Assembly (NCBI GenBank): GCA_964035575.1
Contig: OZ037924.1
Location: 186,001 to 250,000, forward strand
Direction of reading: 5' to 3'
Source of the DNA: Rhynchopus sp. YZ270_cl-10
Lineage: Eukaryota > Euglenozoa > Diplonemea > Diplonemida > Diplonemidae
DNA: 64,000 bases
Shown piece after piece: positions 20,134 to 29,280 of this stretch (positions within the stretch are counted from its first letter, which is position 1; each line of letters begins with the position of its first letter). The notes beneath the pieces were generated by a model. The model was given only the letters and a program-made list of their open reading frames with translations, made no database searches and was not told the DNA's origin. The position numbers were made by a program, and so were the translations under genes.

Positions 20134-21140
20134 TATGCCGCTTTGGACGGGGTACCTAACACGAACAGGGCTCGAACCCCAATACCCAGCATCTGCCATA
20201 TTGTCCGTACCGACATGGACTGTGCGGACGCAAACCTATCACACGTGTGCTCCACCTTCGCAATCCACAAGTCCGGAAAACAAAACACGCCCTGCTCCGG
20301 GTGCCAAATAATACCGATGTACTCCAGAGCGCAGACTGGCTTCAGAACTGACTTGCCAAAGTTCAGCTCCGCCCCGGCAAAACGAAAACGCTCCAAAATC
20401 TCTGTCAACAATGTCTGCACGGTTGCGGAAGTCTCCCCGAAAAGAAGTATATCATCCAGGTACACGACTGCCCTCACCCCCAGCGCGGTCCCGATTAGCG
20501 CTTCAGCCGTGTTCTGCGCAATGTACGGTGCAACGGACCAACCCATAGGCACCCGAGTCCACCGGTACCAAGTCTGACCTATGCGGAAACAGAAGAAGAG
20601 GGACACTTCGTCGTGGATGGGAAGTTGATGAAAAAATCCTTTGAGATCAATTTTTGCTACCCACTTAGCGCCTTTTCTTTTAAGCAGGTGGTATAGCTGA
20701 GGGGGTGATATGAGGTGGAACGTTGGAGGTTTAGGAGTGACTCTATTGATGGGTCGGCCGTCAATGATGGTTCTATGAACGGTGGGGTCCGACTTAGGCA
20801 CCGTGAATACCTTCACCACTCCGCGAGCTCGTTCGTTTCTCCCTACCTTTTTGCAGACCCCTGCCCTTACACACGCCGCAATGAAGGAGGGTGGGAGGTC
20901 GGATTTCGGGCCTGGCAACGGGATGCACCCACTCCGCACCGCATCAATCGCGTTGGGATCCGTCATCCAGTTCGTGAACGTCGTGTCCATGCCCGCGCCT
21001 TCTGCTAGTATTCGTATCCGCTCCACGCATATCGTCGTTCGGGGGAAAGAGTCGAGCTTTGCCTGTCGTGGAGGTGGTGTCATCATATCCGGGCTCAAAC
21101 CAGTGCATTCTCCTGACTGTGGCGGGTTCCATTCCTCGAT
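20100..21140 (-). CDS. Reverse transcriptase region of the retroelement
   Basis: Approximate limits of the recognisable reverse transcriptase. The frame is open further upstream, across the recombinase gene, so its start is not certain. Visible motifs: TVHRTIIDGRPINRV, KIDLKGFFHQLPI (RT motif A region), VPMGWSVAPYIAQ (motif B region), VVYLDDILLFG (the YLDD catalytic box) and LEYIGIIW. This is the DIRS/VIPER-type, LTR-like reverse transcriptase lineage. The last codons lie in the A1 repeat. Confidence 0.8.
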   Translation of the reverse strand: MEEWNPPQSGECTGLSPDMMTPPPRQAKLDSFPRTTICVERIRILAEGAGMDTTFTNWMTDPNAIDAVRSGCIPLPGPKSDLPPSFIAACVRAGVCKKVGRNERARGVVKVFTVPKSDPTVHRTIIDGRPINRVTPKPPTFHLISPPQLYHLLKRKGAKWVAKIDLKGFFHQLPIHDEVSLFFCFRIGQTWYRWTRVPMGWSVAPYIAQNTAEALIGTALGVRAVVYLDDILLFGETSATVQTLLTEILERFRFAGAELNFGKSVLKPVCALEYIGIIWHPEQGVFCFPDLWIAKVEHTCDRFASAQSMSVRTIWQMLGIGVRALFVLGTPSKAAYGLFSFPRTSQ

Positions 21141-21184
21141 ATTGGTGTGCGCCTCATCGCCGTAGTCCTCCTGGAGCCCCCGAA

Positions 21185-22747
21185 TCATTGCAGCGAAGAC
21201 AGCAGCTTCGCTTCCTCCCTCCGTCTCCCTAGTGTGTTCGTCCGCAGGTATCGCACCGTCTCCTGCTCGCTCGCATGCCTCAACAGCTCCCGCAAGTCGC
21301 CCCTCTTCGCTCCTGTCTTCTCCACCTCCTGTATGGCCCCTCGTCTCATCGAGTGAAGCCACGAAGCCTGCGGGAACACCTTCTTCAGCTCGCGCTTCAA
21401 CCTCTCGTACAGGGCTGAGGAGCCCCCGAACACCAGCGCCTTCTCGTCGGCTACGCTGCGCATGAACCGTACGGCAATCGCCGTAATGTTCCCCGGCGGT
21501 AGGTTGATCGGTGGCTTCCACGTCTTGCACCCCTTTTCCCGCGCAAAGAATTCTCCTCCTACTGTCTCCAAGTTTTGGGGGGTCTTGGACGGAAACTCTT
21601 TCCAGTCCAGTTTCGTGAGGTACCTCAAATCGGGTATCCGTGCACGAGAGACCCAAGCGATCGCCGCCAACGCTGCCGCCGGTCTGCATCCCTGATCCCA
21701 CAACTTCTCCACAGCTGACTTCGCATCTGCCGCTGACATTGCCGGAGCTTGATTTGGACGGATCATCGTCCCCAGTCTGGCGAGTCCCTTCTTCGCGTCC
21801 AGCAGCATACGCGTCCGTACTCCTTTCACGCCCTCTCGATGAGCTCCGCGCACCAACGTCTCCATGTACTTCTTTGCCGTGCTGGGTGCTGTCGTATTTA
21901 ACATGCTGTGGGCGTACTCTATTATCAGCTCGTCCGTCGGCCTTCCGCTGTGTTGCTTCGCCCTCCACTCCGAAAAACGTGTGCAGATCCGGTCCTCCTC
22001 GCTCATCGTTTTTGGTGCCTTCGCAAATTGTGCTAGCTCGTCCCAGCGCACCAAGTGATGGATCAGCGATCCCAACGACTTTCCGTCCCTCTCCGCAAAC
22101 ACCTTGTTCTCGATGGCTAGTTTTTTCTTTTTTGATAATTGTTTTCCAAGCGTTTCTGGCTCTAAGCAGGGCGGCGGAAAAACTCGAGGAGGGGTCACCG
22201 GAGTTTGCATCTCCTGGCTGCCCTCTGGGAGGCCCCCCGCCTTGTTGCTTTTTGCATTGAGAGAAAAGCCCACCGCTTGGTTCTCGTTTTGATTGAGAGA
22301 ATTGAAATTGGTATGTTTGAGACATACGTCTCGACGGCCCACCGCCTTGTTGCTTTTTGCATTGAGAGAAAAGCCCACCGCTTGGCTCTTGTTTTGATTG
22401 AGAGAATTGAAATTGGTTTGTTTGAGACATCCGTCTCGAAGGCCCACTGCCTTGTAGTTGTTCTTTGTGAGACATATGTCTCGAAGGCCCACCGCCTTGT
22501 AGTTGTTCTTTGTGAGACATACGTCTCGAAGGCCCACTGCCTTGTAGTTGTTCTTTGTGAGACATACGTCTCGAAGGCCCACCGCCTTGTAGTTGTTCTT
22601 TGTGAGACATATGTCTCGAAGGCCCACCGCCTGGTAGTTCGTCTGGTTCAGGGGTGGCCTCGGGCAGGCTGCCGAGTTAGGAACCCTTCTCTCCCCCTTT
22701 CTTGCCTTTGCCCGCTCCTTTCGTGTTGAACGACGCCGACGGGTCAT
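21185..22747 (-). CDS. Tyrosine recombinase of the retroelement
   Basis: 520 residues. The C-terminal half has the tyrosine-recombinase pattern: an Arg in WVSRARIPDLRYLT, the box LHSMRRGA (H-x-x-R), and a candidate nucleophile Tyr in VRYLRTNTLG. Such enzymes integrate the circular DNA copy of DIRS-order elements. The N-terminal half contains tandem repeats: five 15-residue units ending LTKNNY and two longer Asn/Gln-rich units, at 22230-22640 in DNA. It overlaps the gag-like frame by about 70 bp. Confidence 0.8.
   Translation of the reverse strand: MTRRRRSTRKERAKARKGERRVPNSAACPRPPLNQTNYQAVGLRDICLTKNNYKAVGLRDVCLTKNNYKAVGLRDVCLTKNNYKAVGLRDICLTKNNYKAVGLRDGCLKQTNFNSLNQNKSQAVGFSLNAKSNKAVGRRDVCLKHTNFNSLNQNENQAVGFSLNAKSNKAGGLPEGSQEMQTPVTPPRVFPPPCLEPETLGKQLSKKKKLAIENKVFAERDGKSLGSLIHHLVRWDELAQFAKAPKTMSEEDRICTRFSEWRAKQHSGRPTDELIIEYAHSMLNTTAPSTAKKYMETLVRGAHREGVKGVRTRMLLDAKKGLARLGTMIRPNQAPAMSAADAKSAVEKLWDQGCRPAAALAAIAWVSRARIPDLRYLTKLDWKEFPSKTPQNLETVGGEFFAREKGCKTWKPPINLPPGNITAIAVRFMRSVADEKALVFGGSSALYERLKRELKKVFPQASWLHSMRRGAIQEVEKTGAKRGDLRELLRHASEQETVRYLRTNTLGRRREEAKLLSSLQ
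22230..22640. repeat. 45-bp minisatellite inside the recombinase frame
   Basis: Five near-identical 45-bp units (core GTCTCGAAGGCCCACYGCCT) followed by two longer related units. Unit length is a multiple of three, so the reading frame is kept. Confidence 0.85.
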
Positions 22748-23729
22748 AACGCATGCGTTTGTTCTGTTGCTGGCGTCCTCCTCCTCCTTGGTAGGATCGC
22801 TTGCCCTTGTGCGTGTTGTTCGCCGCCACGGCTGCCAGCATAGCCTGCCTGCGTGTCGGGGTGGTCGTAGACCCTACTATGCCGCGCATCCGGAAAGCCT
22901 TAGCAGCCTCCACTCCCAGGGTAAACCTGTAGTGGAAGAAGAGCAGGTTGTCCAAGGAGTCACCGAGGATATCAACCATACTCCTCCCCTTGAGGATCTT
23001 CTGGATCAGTGTCCAGGAAGCGTGCGCGGCATCCTTCGCGTCACCGTCCCTCGTCGGGATGTACCCCCGGAGGTTCGCGAGCAAGTCACCCTGCTGGATG
23101 CGATCCAACTCCTGCCACCTTTTGTGGTTCAGGGTCACATCGTCCGCATCCACACCCGCATCATCCGCATCATCCCCGATGTCGCTGCCTCCGCCAAAGC
23201 TCTGCGCATCCAACGTGTCGCCGGCTGCTGGGCCCCCGCCTCCCGCACTGCCGGGCAGTAGCCCCCCGTCTGCCCGCGGAGCGAAAGTGAACCGCTTCCT
23301 CGACACTTCGGCAGCGACAGCTTCCTCCTCCGTGTCGTGGGCCGCCTGTGGAGAGGTTACATCGGGTGACGAGGGAAAAGCCTCTCTGTTCTCGTCCGCC
23401 AGCAACCCCTCAAACGCCTCTTCTCCCACTGCACGCCGCACTGCCGTGAGGAACAGCGCCAGCCTCCGCGGAGGCGTGTTCGCCCACTTCTCAGGCTCCG
23501 ATCGGGTCACCACGCCGATTACCTCGCGCAGGGCCTCTACAGTCAAGGACTCTACCTCTGAAGAAGAGATAGCCTCCAGGGTGTCGCACACGAACTTGCC
23601 CTGAAGACTCACCGAACCCAATTTTTCCTTCACGATGTTTGGTGCCTCCTTGCACATCCCTCCCAACACGTTGCTGACCTTAAACCAGAACATTCTGGAA
23701 GGTGCATTTTTGAACTCGCTCATGTCCAT
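22677..23729 (-). CDS. Gag-like protein of the retroelement
   Basis: 350 residues from the ATG at 23727-23729 (MDMSEFKNAPSRMF). It lies first in the transcription order, as gag does in this class. A helical N-terminus is followed by an acidic Gly/Asp-rich middle and a basic Lys/Gln/Gly-rich C-terminus (GKRSYQGGGGRQQQNKRMR) suited to nucleic-acid binding. No zinc knuckle was seen. The assignment rests mainly on position. Confidence 0.65.
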   Translation of the reverse strand: MDMSEFKNAPSRMFWFKVSNVLGGMCKEAPNIVKEKLGSVSLQGKFVCDTLEAISSSEVESLTVEALREVIGVVTRSEPEKWANTPPRRLALFLTAVRRAVGEEAFEGLLADENREAFPSSPDVTSPQAAHDTEEEAVAAEVSRKRFTFAPRADGGLLPGSAGGGGPAAGDTLDAQSFGGGSDIGDDADDAGVDADDVTLNHKRWQELDRIQQGDLLANLRGYIPTRDGDAKDAAHASWTLIQKILKGRSMVDILGDSLDNLLFFHYRFTLGVEAAKAFRMRGIVGSTTTPTRRQAMLAAVAANNTHKGKRSYQGGGGRQQQNKRMRYDPSASFNTKGAGKGKKGGEKGS

Positions 23730-23738
23730 TTTTTGTGT

Positions 23739-23946
23739 CGTACGAGGGAAGGAAAAGAGACCACCCGAAAACAGAGATTTTTCCTGATGAAGGTGAGTGG
23801 TGTTTTCCTTCGCCTTTCCAGCCTTTGCAATGCAAAGTGGTAAAAAAACAAAAAACATGAATGGGGCAAAGCTTTTATTTTTATTCATACTAAACACCAG
23901 ATCTCCCCATGTCGCAGCAAAGCTGCTTTAAACAAGTTAACTGGGG
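23739..23946. repeat. Split direct repeat B1 of the retroelement
   Basis: About 208 bp from CGTACGAGGGAAGG to TTAACTGGGGA, ending in the GGA tract. It contains the small hairpin GCAGC-AAA-GCTGC. Confidence 0.85.
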
Positions 23947-24114
23947 AGGAGGAGGAGGAGGAGGAGGAGGAGGAGGAGGAGGAGGAGGAGGAGGAGGAGG
24001 AGGAGGAGGAGGAGGAGGAGGAGGAGGAGGAGGAGGAGGAGGAGGAGGAGGAGGAGGAGGAGGAGGAGGAGGAGGAGGAGGAGGAGGAGGAGGAGGAGGA
24101 GGAGGAGGAGGAGG
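23945..24114. repeat. (GGA)n tract, about 57 units
   Basis: About 170 bp of uninterrupted GGA between B1 and A2. Shorter GGA tracts lie beyond A1 (19990-20015) and B2 (24417-24448). The open frames through it (poly-Gly, poly-Ser, poly-Pro) are not genes. Confidence 0.95.
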
Positions 24115-24416
24115 AGATCTGGTGTATAGAGAATAGCCCGTGAACATTACCCAAACCCAAAAACAATGTCGTGAAAAAATGCGAGGGAAGGGGTTTCTTT
24201 ATTGTGACGTACGAGGGAAGGAAAAGAGACCACCCGAAAACAGAGATTTTTCCTGATGAAGGTGAGTGGTGTTTTCCTTCGCCTTTCCAGCCTTTGCAAT
24301 GCAAAGTGGTAAAAAAAACAAAAAACATGAATGGGGCAAAGCTTTTATTTTTATTCATACTAAACACCAGATCTCCCCATGTCGCAGCAAAGCTGCTTTA
24401 AACAAGTTAACTGGGG
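24115..24416. repeat. Split direct repeats A2 and B2, contiguous
   Basis: A2 (24115-24232) runs into B2 (24208-24416), sharing about 25 bp (CGTACGAGGGAAGGAAAAGA...). This continuous block carries both parts that are split around the coding region elsewhere in the element. Confidence 0.85.
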
Positions 24417-24448
24417 AGGAGGAGGAGGAGGAGGAGGAGGAGGAGGGG

Positions 24449-25560
24449 GGGATATAATGTGGTCAAGATTGCAAAAGCATGTTCCATCCCCCCCAAAAAA
24501 AGGAGGGTGAAGTTGAAGGGTGGTGCCTCATCGGCTGTGCTTTGTGGCGTGTCCGTCCACGTACAAAGGGACTACTGATGTCGGAGTGGTGCAAAGGCCA
24601 GGTTATATCTGGTGTGGAAGGCAAGATAGAGAGGAACTCGATGAGGAGTCCACCTCCAACACGTCGCTGCATGGCAGCGTCGATCTCAGACTTCCTGGAA
24701 CAACAGGACACTGCGATGGGGCAAGACCCCTCGCCGTACAGCGGCTGCCATCTATTTGAAGGAACTGTATGCAGTGTTTGTGGCTGTGGGACGCAGAGCA
24801 CCGACACCGTGGGGTGTCGAACCCAGAGGGTTGTGAGCGAGCAGCGGGAGCCGCTAGCTCCTCAAACAATCCTGCCAGCTCGTTCAGGCGGTGTATACAC
24901 ATACACGCGAATATGAGTGCAACACTAGGACAGGGAGTGCGCAGCAAGCAGGGGGGAAGCCCTTTGGCTGTTTGTTGTGCCCAACGCTTGCACGAAACGA
25001 CAATCATTTGCTTGAACACATTGACACTGTTCACGGTGGCTATGAAGCCTACCGGTCAAGATTTTTGTGGCATGTCGCGGAACAGGGCCCACAGGAGAGG
25101 AAACGAGAGTAGGTAAGCGTAAGACAGGAGAGGATGCTGTGGCTGCATCTAGGGGCAGCAGGAAAAGGGGCCGAACAGCAACGAAAGACGCAAACTCCAG
25201 CAGAAAATGTGCGTGGTGGTTCTGAAACGTCTTTGTAGACGCAAAACACGTGGCGAAGCCCATGCAAGGCACGTTTTGCCTGGAGCCCCGTCCTCTTACT
25301 GCCCAAAAAGGTCAACCGTCATTCAGAGGTTGCGCGATCTAGGTTTGGAAGACTTGCCGGAGATCCTCCTCCCCAGCAATGAACTTGCTTGGGCCAGCTT
25401 ACATTTTTTGTTTCCCCTTCCAGCAACACCAGCACAAAACTTCTAGACGTCCATCAAGCACCCAAAAGCTGTGGGGGTAAACAGCACTGAGTTGTTGTGG
25501 GACCAACTGAGAGGAAATATCTGATTCTCAAACCATCCAGGCAGCACTACAGGTAAGAGG
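24449..25560 (+). pseudogene. Possible fragment of a C2H2 zinc-finger gene
   Basis: The plus-strand frame 24891-25112 encodes a textbook C2H2 finger: CLLC, 12 residues, then HIDTVH (C-x2-C-x12-H-x4-H), in the context GKPFGCLLCPTLARN and ending in basic residues. The surrounding DNA (24480-25450) is richer in G+C than typical intergenic sequence. Neighbouring frames on the same strand give coding-like peptides, including CSVCGCG at about 24775 and a basic stretch near 25150 (RGSRKRGRTATKD). No single frame joins them and no convincing introns were found. It may be a decayed gene, or exons of a gene I could not assemble. It lies just outside the retroelement, so it could also be part of an older insertion. 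Confidence 0.35.
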
Positions 25561-25728
25561 TCTTATACACAGCCATACGCATCAACAACATTGATATTAA
25601 TAAGATGAACCCAGGGCGGGTGACTACAACCGAGAAAACGAAGGGGGCTTTCTTTTATCCTTGCGGGAGAGTGGGGAGGGGAGGGTTGGCTAGTCTCTCA
25701 CCTAAGGCAAACCGTAGAGACACAGTTA

Positions 25729-25829
25729 CCGTAATCGTAAAAAGTATCGACCGTAAAAAAAGGTCGAACTCCCAGAAAAATCCTGAAAAGGTCGAACATT
25801 AGTACGGTCGATAATTTTTACGATTACGG
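25729..25829. mobile_element. TA-flanked MITE, 101 bp
   Basis: Inverted arms of about 28 bp beginning CCGTAATCGTAAAAA and reaching ATCGACCGTA, with one mismatch. Flanked by TA on each side (25727-25728, 25830-25831), as expected for a Tc1/mariner-type insertion. GGTCGAAC also recurs inside. Confidence 0.75.
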
Positions 25830-26160
25830 TAATCAGAAGCAGAAACAAAGAAACGTCAGAACTACCTTCAGATCGTGGCGATCTTTAAGATATTGTAACT
25901 TCCTTTGGAGTGTCACGTTAACGATTTTGTATACCATTTTTTTTGAAAATCATAAGTTATGACTTTCTGAATCGGTTTTGCAGAGTCTAGCCGAACACAA
26001 AAAGGCTAATATTTGGTTACACAAAATATAACCATTTTCTGTCTCTTCAATCGTCTGCCAAAGAGAGTTACGTTATGTACTCAAATACCAGGATATTTAC
26101 CGACAGCACACCTCATCCCTTGAGAGTTTTTGCAGGATGAGAATGAAAGGAAAAAAAGTA

Positions 26161-26276
26161 GAGTTAAAATACAAAGCCCTCTCGTGAACAGTATTCGACG
26201 CTTGGTACAATGACCGGCTATACCAGGGTGGACACCCAACCATGCAGTCCTACAATCATTTCGTGGTTTCCATCTG
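26161..26276 (+). repeat. Dispersed hairpin repeat, family B (full copy)
   Basis: Same parts as 6045-6163: AATACAAAGCCCTCTCGTG, GGTACA.TGACCGGC, CAACCATGCAGTCC and ATTTCGTGGTT. It ends 144 bp before the stop codon of the gene at 26420-28753, on its 3' side. Confidence 0.75.
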
Positions 26277-26419
26277 ATATTGTGCTACTCCCGCTTCCAC
26301 TCATCAAATGACCGGGGATCATTGCAAACACAGGGACATGAAGATGTAGGGTCCGGTTAAGAAAAAAAACTCCGTCTCCGAAACTTAGAGGGAGAGAAAC
26401 AAACAAAACTGTCAAACAC

Positions 26420-28753
26420 TTAGTCCTCGCTCATATCAAAGTCGTGGATTTTGTCTTCACTCGGCTCTGTGATTGAGACTGTCTTGGACACTTTCTCCTC
26501 ACTCCCCTTCCGCAACAGCGACGTATTTCTGCTCACAGGGTGCACAGTGTCCAATGTCAGTGGATCTGAGCTCTCTGAGTCGTCACCCCCATCATCACCA
26601 TCATCACCACCACCACCATCACCATCACCACCACCATCAGACGCCGAGCTGCTGGTACTGCTTATCGGACTCAAGACTGCAGGCTCTTCACTCGCCTTTT
26701 CCTCCCCTCCTCTTGACCCCACTTCGTGGTCGGATAGACGGAGAGACTCAAGGGAGCCGCTGTTGCTTCCCACTGCTGCGGCAGAGCAGTGTCGGGTGGC
26801 GCCAGCTTGGGGCGAAGATGGTTCACGATCATGCTGCGCCAGCACTACACTGGTGTCCGTGAAGGAGTCCTCCTGTGGAAAGTCCTCTTCTGGTGGTGGA
26901 ACCACCACCTGGTGGACCTGCAGTGGGTGATGCTTCTCTATCCGTGCTGCCGCCACCGCCGCCTTGGCCAGCAACCCCGCATACCGCCCCCTCTCCTTTT
27001 CCACCACCTCCCCCCTCCCCGCCACCTCCTTCACCACCGCCCGCTCCAGCCGCTCATCGAATCCACTCCTTTTCCTCCCAAACCTCGTCTTAATCGTGGA
27101 CAGCACTCGGAACCCCGACACCTTCTTTCGCGGCGACACCACATTAGGTGAGACTGGATGCGAGGCACCTGAGGAGGTTCCCATAGACTGCAGACGGGGA
27201 ACGAACGAGAGGTCCGGTGTATTTGCTCGCGCCTTTTGGAGGGGGGTCTGTGGGGAGGGGGAGCGATGAGTGGTTTGGACGACAACATGAGAAGGGGAGA
27301 CTAGTCTTGGCGAGGCGTGTTGGTGTTGCGAGTGGAGACGTTGCTGCTGCTGCTGTTGTTGTTGTTGTTGTTGCTGTTGTTGCTGGTGTTGTTGTTGCTG
27401 TTGTTGTAACTGATGCTCTCCCCGCTCCCTTTCCCTCTCCGCCCTCTCTTCAGCCAAAACTGCGTCTAAATGCGCTACAGTCGCCCGCAACTCTGCTACC
27501 TTCCTCCTCTCCGCCTCGCCCTTCTCCTCTGCATCTGCTATCAGCTCTCCTTGTATTTGAGCTGCACTGCGTTGCTGCTCCAACAGCTTAGCCCCCTGCG
27601 TCTCCCCCAGCTCTGCTAAGGCCCGCCGCTCCAATGCCTCACGGTGTCTCCCCTCCTCCAACCCCTTCGCCTCCTCCCGGAGGTGCTGGATCGTCGCGCG
27701 AAGCTCCACACCTTCCGCTGCCGCTGCCGATAGATCGGAGGTCACAATCGCAAGCCTTCTCTCGAAAGAAGCGGACTTCGCCTCCAGCTCAATACTTTGC
27801 GCCTCAGCAGCCAGACACCTCCTCTTCAGGGCATCCTGTTCAGACCGAAGCACCCCCAACTCTGCCGTCGCATGCTCCAACGAAGTATTCAGGTATGAGG
27901 TACGGTCTTGATCGGTGCGTAGTTTTATGTCCCTAAAATTGCTTTGATCAGTTTCTAGTGTATGCACCCGAGAGGTAGCGATGTTAACTTGGCTGGTTAA
28001 AAGGAGGATTTCACTTTGGAGTCGTGACTGAACTGCAGAGGCCTCTTGCGCAGCTTCGTGGAGCATTTGTTGATGCCGTGCGGAGTTGTTCCCTTGAAGC
28101 GCTGCAGCTAGCTTTGCTTCCAACTGCGCTGTATGTGCTTTCCATTGCGCTTCATTGGCTGCCCCCTGCGCGCGGGTTTCCTCTCTCTCACGATGCAGGC
28201 TTCGTCGCATCTCCTCCCTCCCTTCCTGCTCTCTCCGTAAATGCCTCAAACGCTCTTCTTCATGCGCTGTAGTAGCTTCCCTCGCCCACTTCTCCCTTTC
28301 CCCGTGAAATTGCTCTGTGAGCACTGCAATTCGTTTGTCACACCGTCGTAAAGTAACCGCCTCGGCGACCTGCAAAGACTGCGCAGAGTGGGCAAGAATG
28401 AGGGATAAAAACATTGAGTTTTCCATGGTCTGGAGGCCGCCCCTCAATGAAGCTTCTTGAGCCATGAGGGGTGTCAGATAGTAGGTGTCGTAGGTGGAGG
28501 AGCGTTGCGCGGAGGCGTCGAAGATGGTGCCGAAAGTTCGGATGAGTTCGTCTTGCTCTTCGAGAACGATGTGGTCCAGAGCGTGGCGGCCGTGCGTGGT
28601 GCGGTGTGGGTTGTGATGGTGGTGGTGGTGGTTGTCCTGTAACCGCCCACGTGAAGCACTCCGTTTTCGCAGTTTTGTTCGTTGTTGGGAATGCCGTGTG
28701 TTCCGTGCTTTTGGCGATACACCTCCATACCGAAGCACATTGTGATTTTCCAT
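26420..28753 (-). CDS. Long coiled-coil protein with poly-Gln, unknown function
   Basis: 777 residues from the ATG at 28751-28753 (MENHNVLRYGGVSP). Basic N-terminus with a His run (DNHHHHHHNPH, residues about 40-50). A short conserved-looking helical stretch follows (LEEQDELIRTFGTIFD), then about 320 residues of Arg/Glu/Ala/Leu heptad-like coiled coil (about 130-450), a run of some 20 glutamines, a Ser/Pro-rich section with phosphorylation-like motifs (HRSPSPQTP), a basic patch (KTRFGRKRSGFDE), and an Asp/Gly/Ser acidic tail. It ends KIHDFDMSED. No motor, kinase or GTPase motif. It is probably structural (cytoskeleton, basal body or trafficking tether), but that is a guess from composition. 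No intron evident. Confidence 0.75.
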   Translation of the reverse strand: MENHNVLRYGGVSPKARNTRHSQQRTKLRKRSASRGRLQDNHHHHHHNPHRTTHGRHALDHIVLEEQDELIRTFGTIFDASAQRSSTYDTYYLTPLMAQEASLRGGLQTMENSMFLSLILAHSAQSLQVAEAVTLRRCDKRIAVLTEQFHGEREKWAREATTAHEEERLRHLRREQEGREEMRRSLHREREETRAQGAANEAQWKAHTAQLEAKLAAALQGNNSARHQQMLHEAAQEASAVQSRLQSEILLLTSQVNIATSRVHTLETDQSNFRDIKLRTDQDRTSYLNTSLEHATAELGVLRSEQDALKRRCLAAEAQSIELEAKSASFERRLAIVTSDLSAAAAEGVELRATIQHLREEAKGLEEGRHREALERRALAELGETQGAKLLEQQRSAAQIQGELIADAEEKGEAERRKVAELRATVAHLDAVLAEERAERERERGEHQLQQQQQQHQQQQQQQQQQQQQQQRLHSQHQHASPRLVSPSHVVVQTTHRSPSPQTPLQKARANTPDLSFVPRLQSMGTSSGASHPVSPNVVSPRKKVSGFRVLSTIKTRFGRKRSGFDERLERAVVKEVAGRGEVVEKERGRYAGLLAKAAVAAARIEKHHPLQVHQVVVPPPEEDFPQEDSFTDTSVVLAQHDREPSSPQAGATRHCSAAAVGSNSGSLESLRLSDHEVGSRGGEEKASEEPAVLSPISSTSSSASDGGGDGDGGGGDDGDDGGDDSESSDPLTLDTVHPVSRNTSLLRKGSEEKVSKTVSITEPSEDKIHDFDMSED

Positions 28754-29280
28754 AGTGATTAGGTGTCAACCTCCACTTGGGTTATCAAACCCCCAGAGTG
28801 TTACGATGCGGGAGATACTAACGGGGGGGGAGAACAAAAAAAAAAGGGTTGACTTGAAATACAACAGTACCCTCTCGTGTGTACCTAAAATAAGATGAGC
28901 CCTAAGCTCTCCTTCGTTGCTGAATCCGCCTTGGATGAAGAGAGAGAGAGCGAAAAGAAGAAACAAAAAAAAAAAGAATTTTTATGAGACCCTGAGCCGG
29001 GGAGAGTTTTGCCTTAGAAGAAAGAGAAATGGTTAAAAGATTATCCGTCTCTTGAATAGTCAGGTCTAAAGAGAAAAAAAATGCCACAAAAGAGGGGGAA
29101 AGAAAAGGTGGTCTAAAATCACCTTTAAAAATAAATGTGTATTTAAAAAAAACGTTAGAGCATTGTTAAAGGTGTATAGAGAGAGAGAGGAGAGGAGGAG
29201 GATGCCGTATGCTGTGTTGTGTTGTTGGGAGGTGTTGAAAAGCAAACAGCGAAAAAAGAAAAAAAATGCAAACTGTAAAA
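28754..29280. other. Intergenic with partial family B and D repeats
   Basis: No gene. A partial family B (28846-28890, TTGACTTGAAATACAACAG..CCTCTCGTG) is followed by a diverged family D (AAGATGAGCCCTAAGCTC, about 28892-28925). The rest is purine-rich or A-rich DNA. Confidence 0.5.

Larger units (their letters stand above)
19990..24448 (-). mobile_element. VIPER/Ngaro-like tyrosine-recombinase retroelement with split direct repeats
   Basis: Minus-strand element, about 4.4 kb. Parts: A1 (20016-20133), reverse transcriptase, tyrosine recombinase, gag-like frame, B1 (23739-23946), a (GGA)n tract, A2 (24115-24232), B2 (24208-24416), with (GGA)n also outside A1 and B2. A1 and A2 look identical, and B1 and B2 differ only in one homopolymer length, so the insertion is recent. 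The three frames are open over long stretches and the copy looks whole or nearly so. The gene order gag, recombinase, reverse transcriptase is that described for VIPER of trypanosomes. Ngaro and DIRS place the recombinase last. A segment at 19948-19995 resembles the end of B, which may be target-site likeness or an older copy. Confidence 0.8.

Noticed and set aside
20160-20195. tRNA-like B box (GGGTTCGAGCCC, minus strand)
   Set aside because: Only a 3-bp stem, no A box or acceptor stem, and it lies inside the reverse-transcriptase coding frame.
22150-22610. N-terminal part of the long frame upstream of the reverse transcriptase
   Set aside because: It overlaps the recombinase frame and its repeats are translations of the same minisatellite in another frame, so it was not counted as part of the reverse transcriptase.
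23885-24367. Poly-Ser, poly-Pro and poly-Gly frames
   Set aside because: Translations of the (GGA)n microsatellite.
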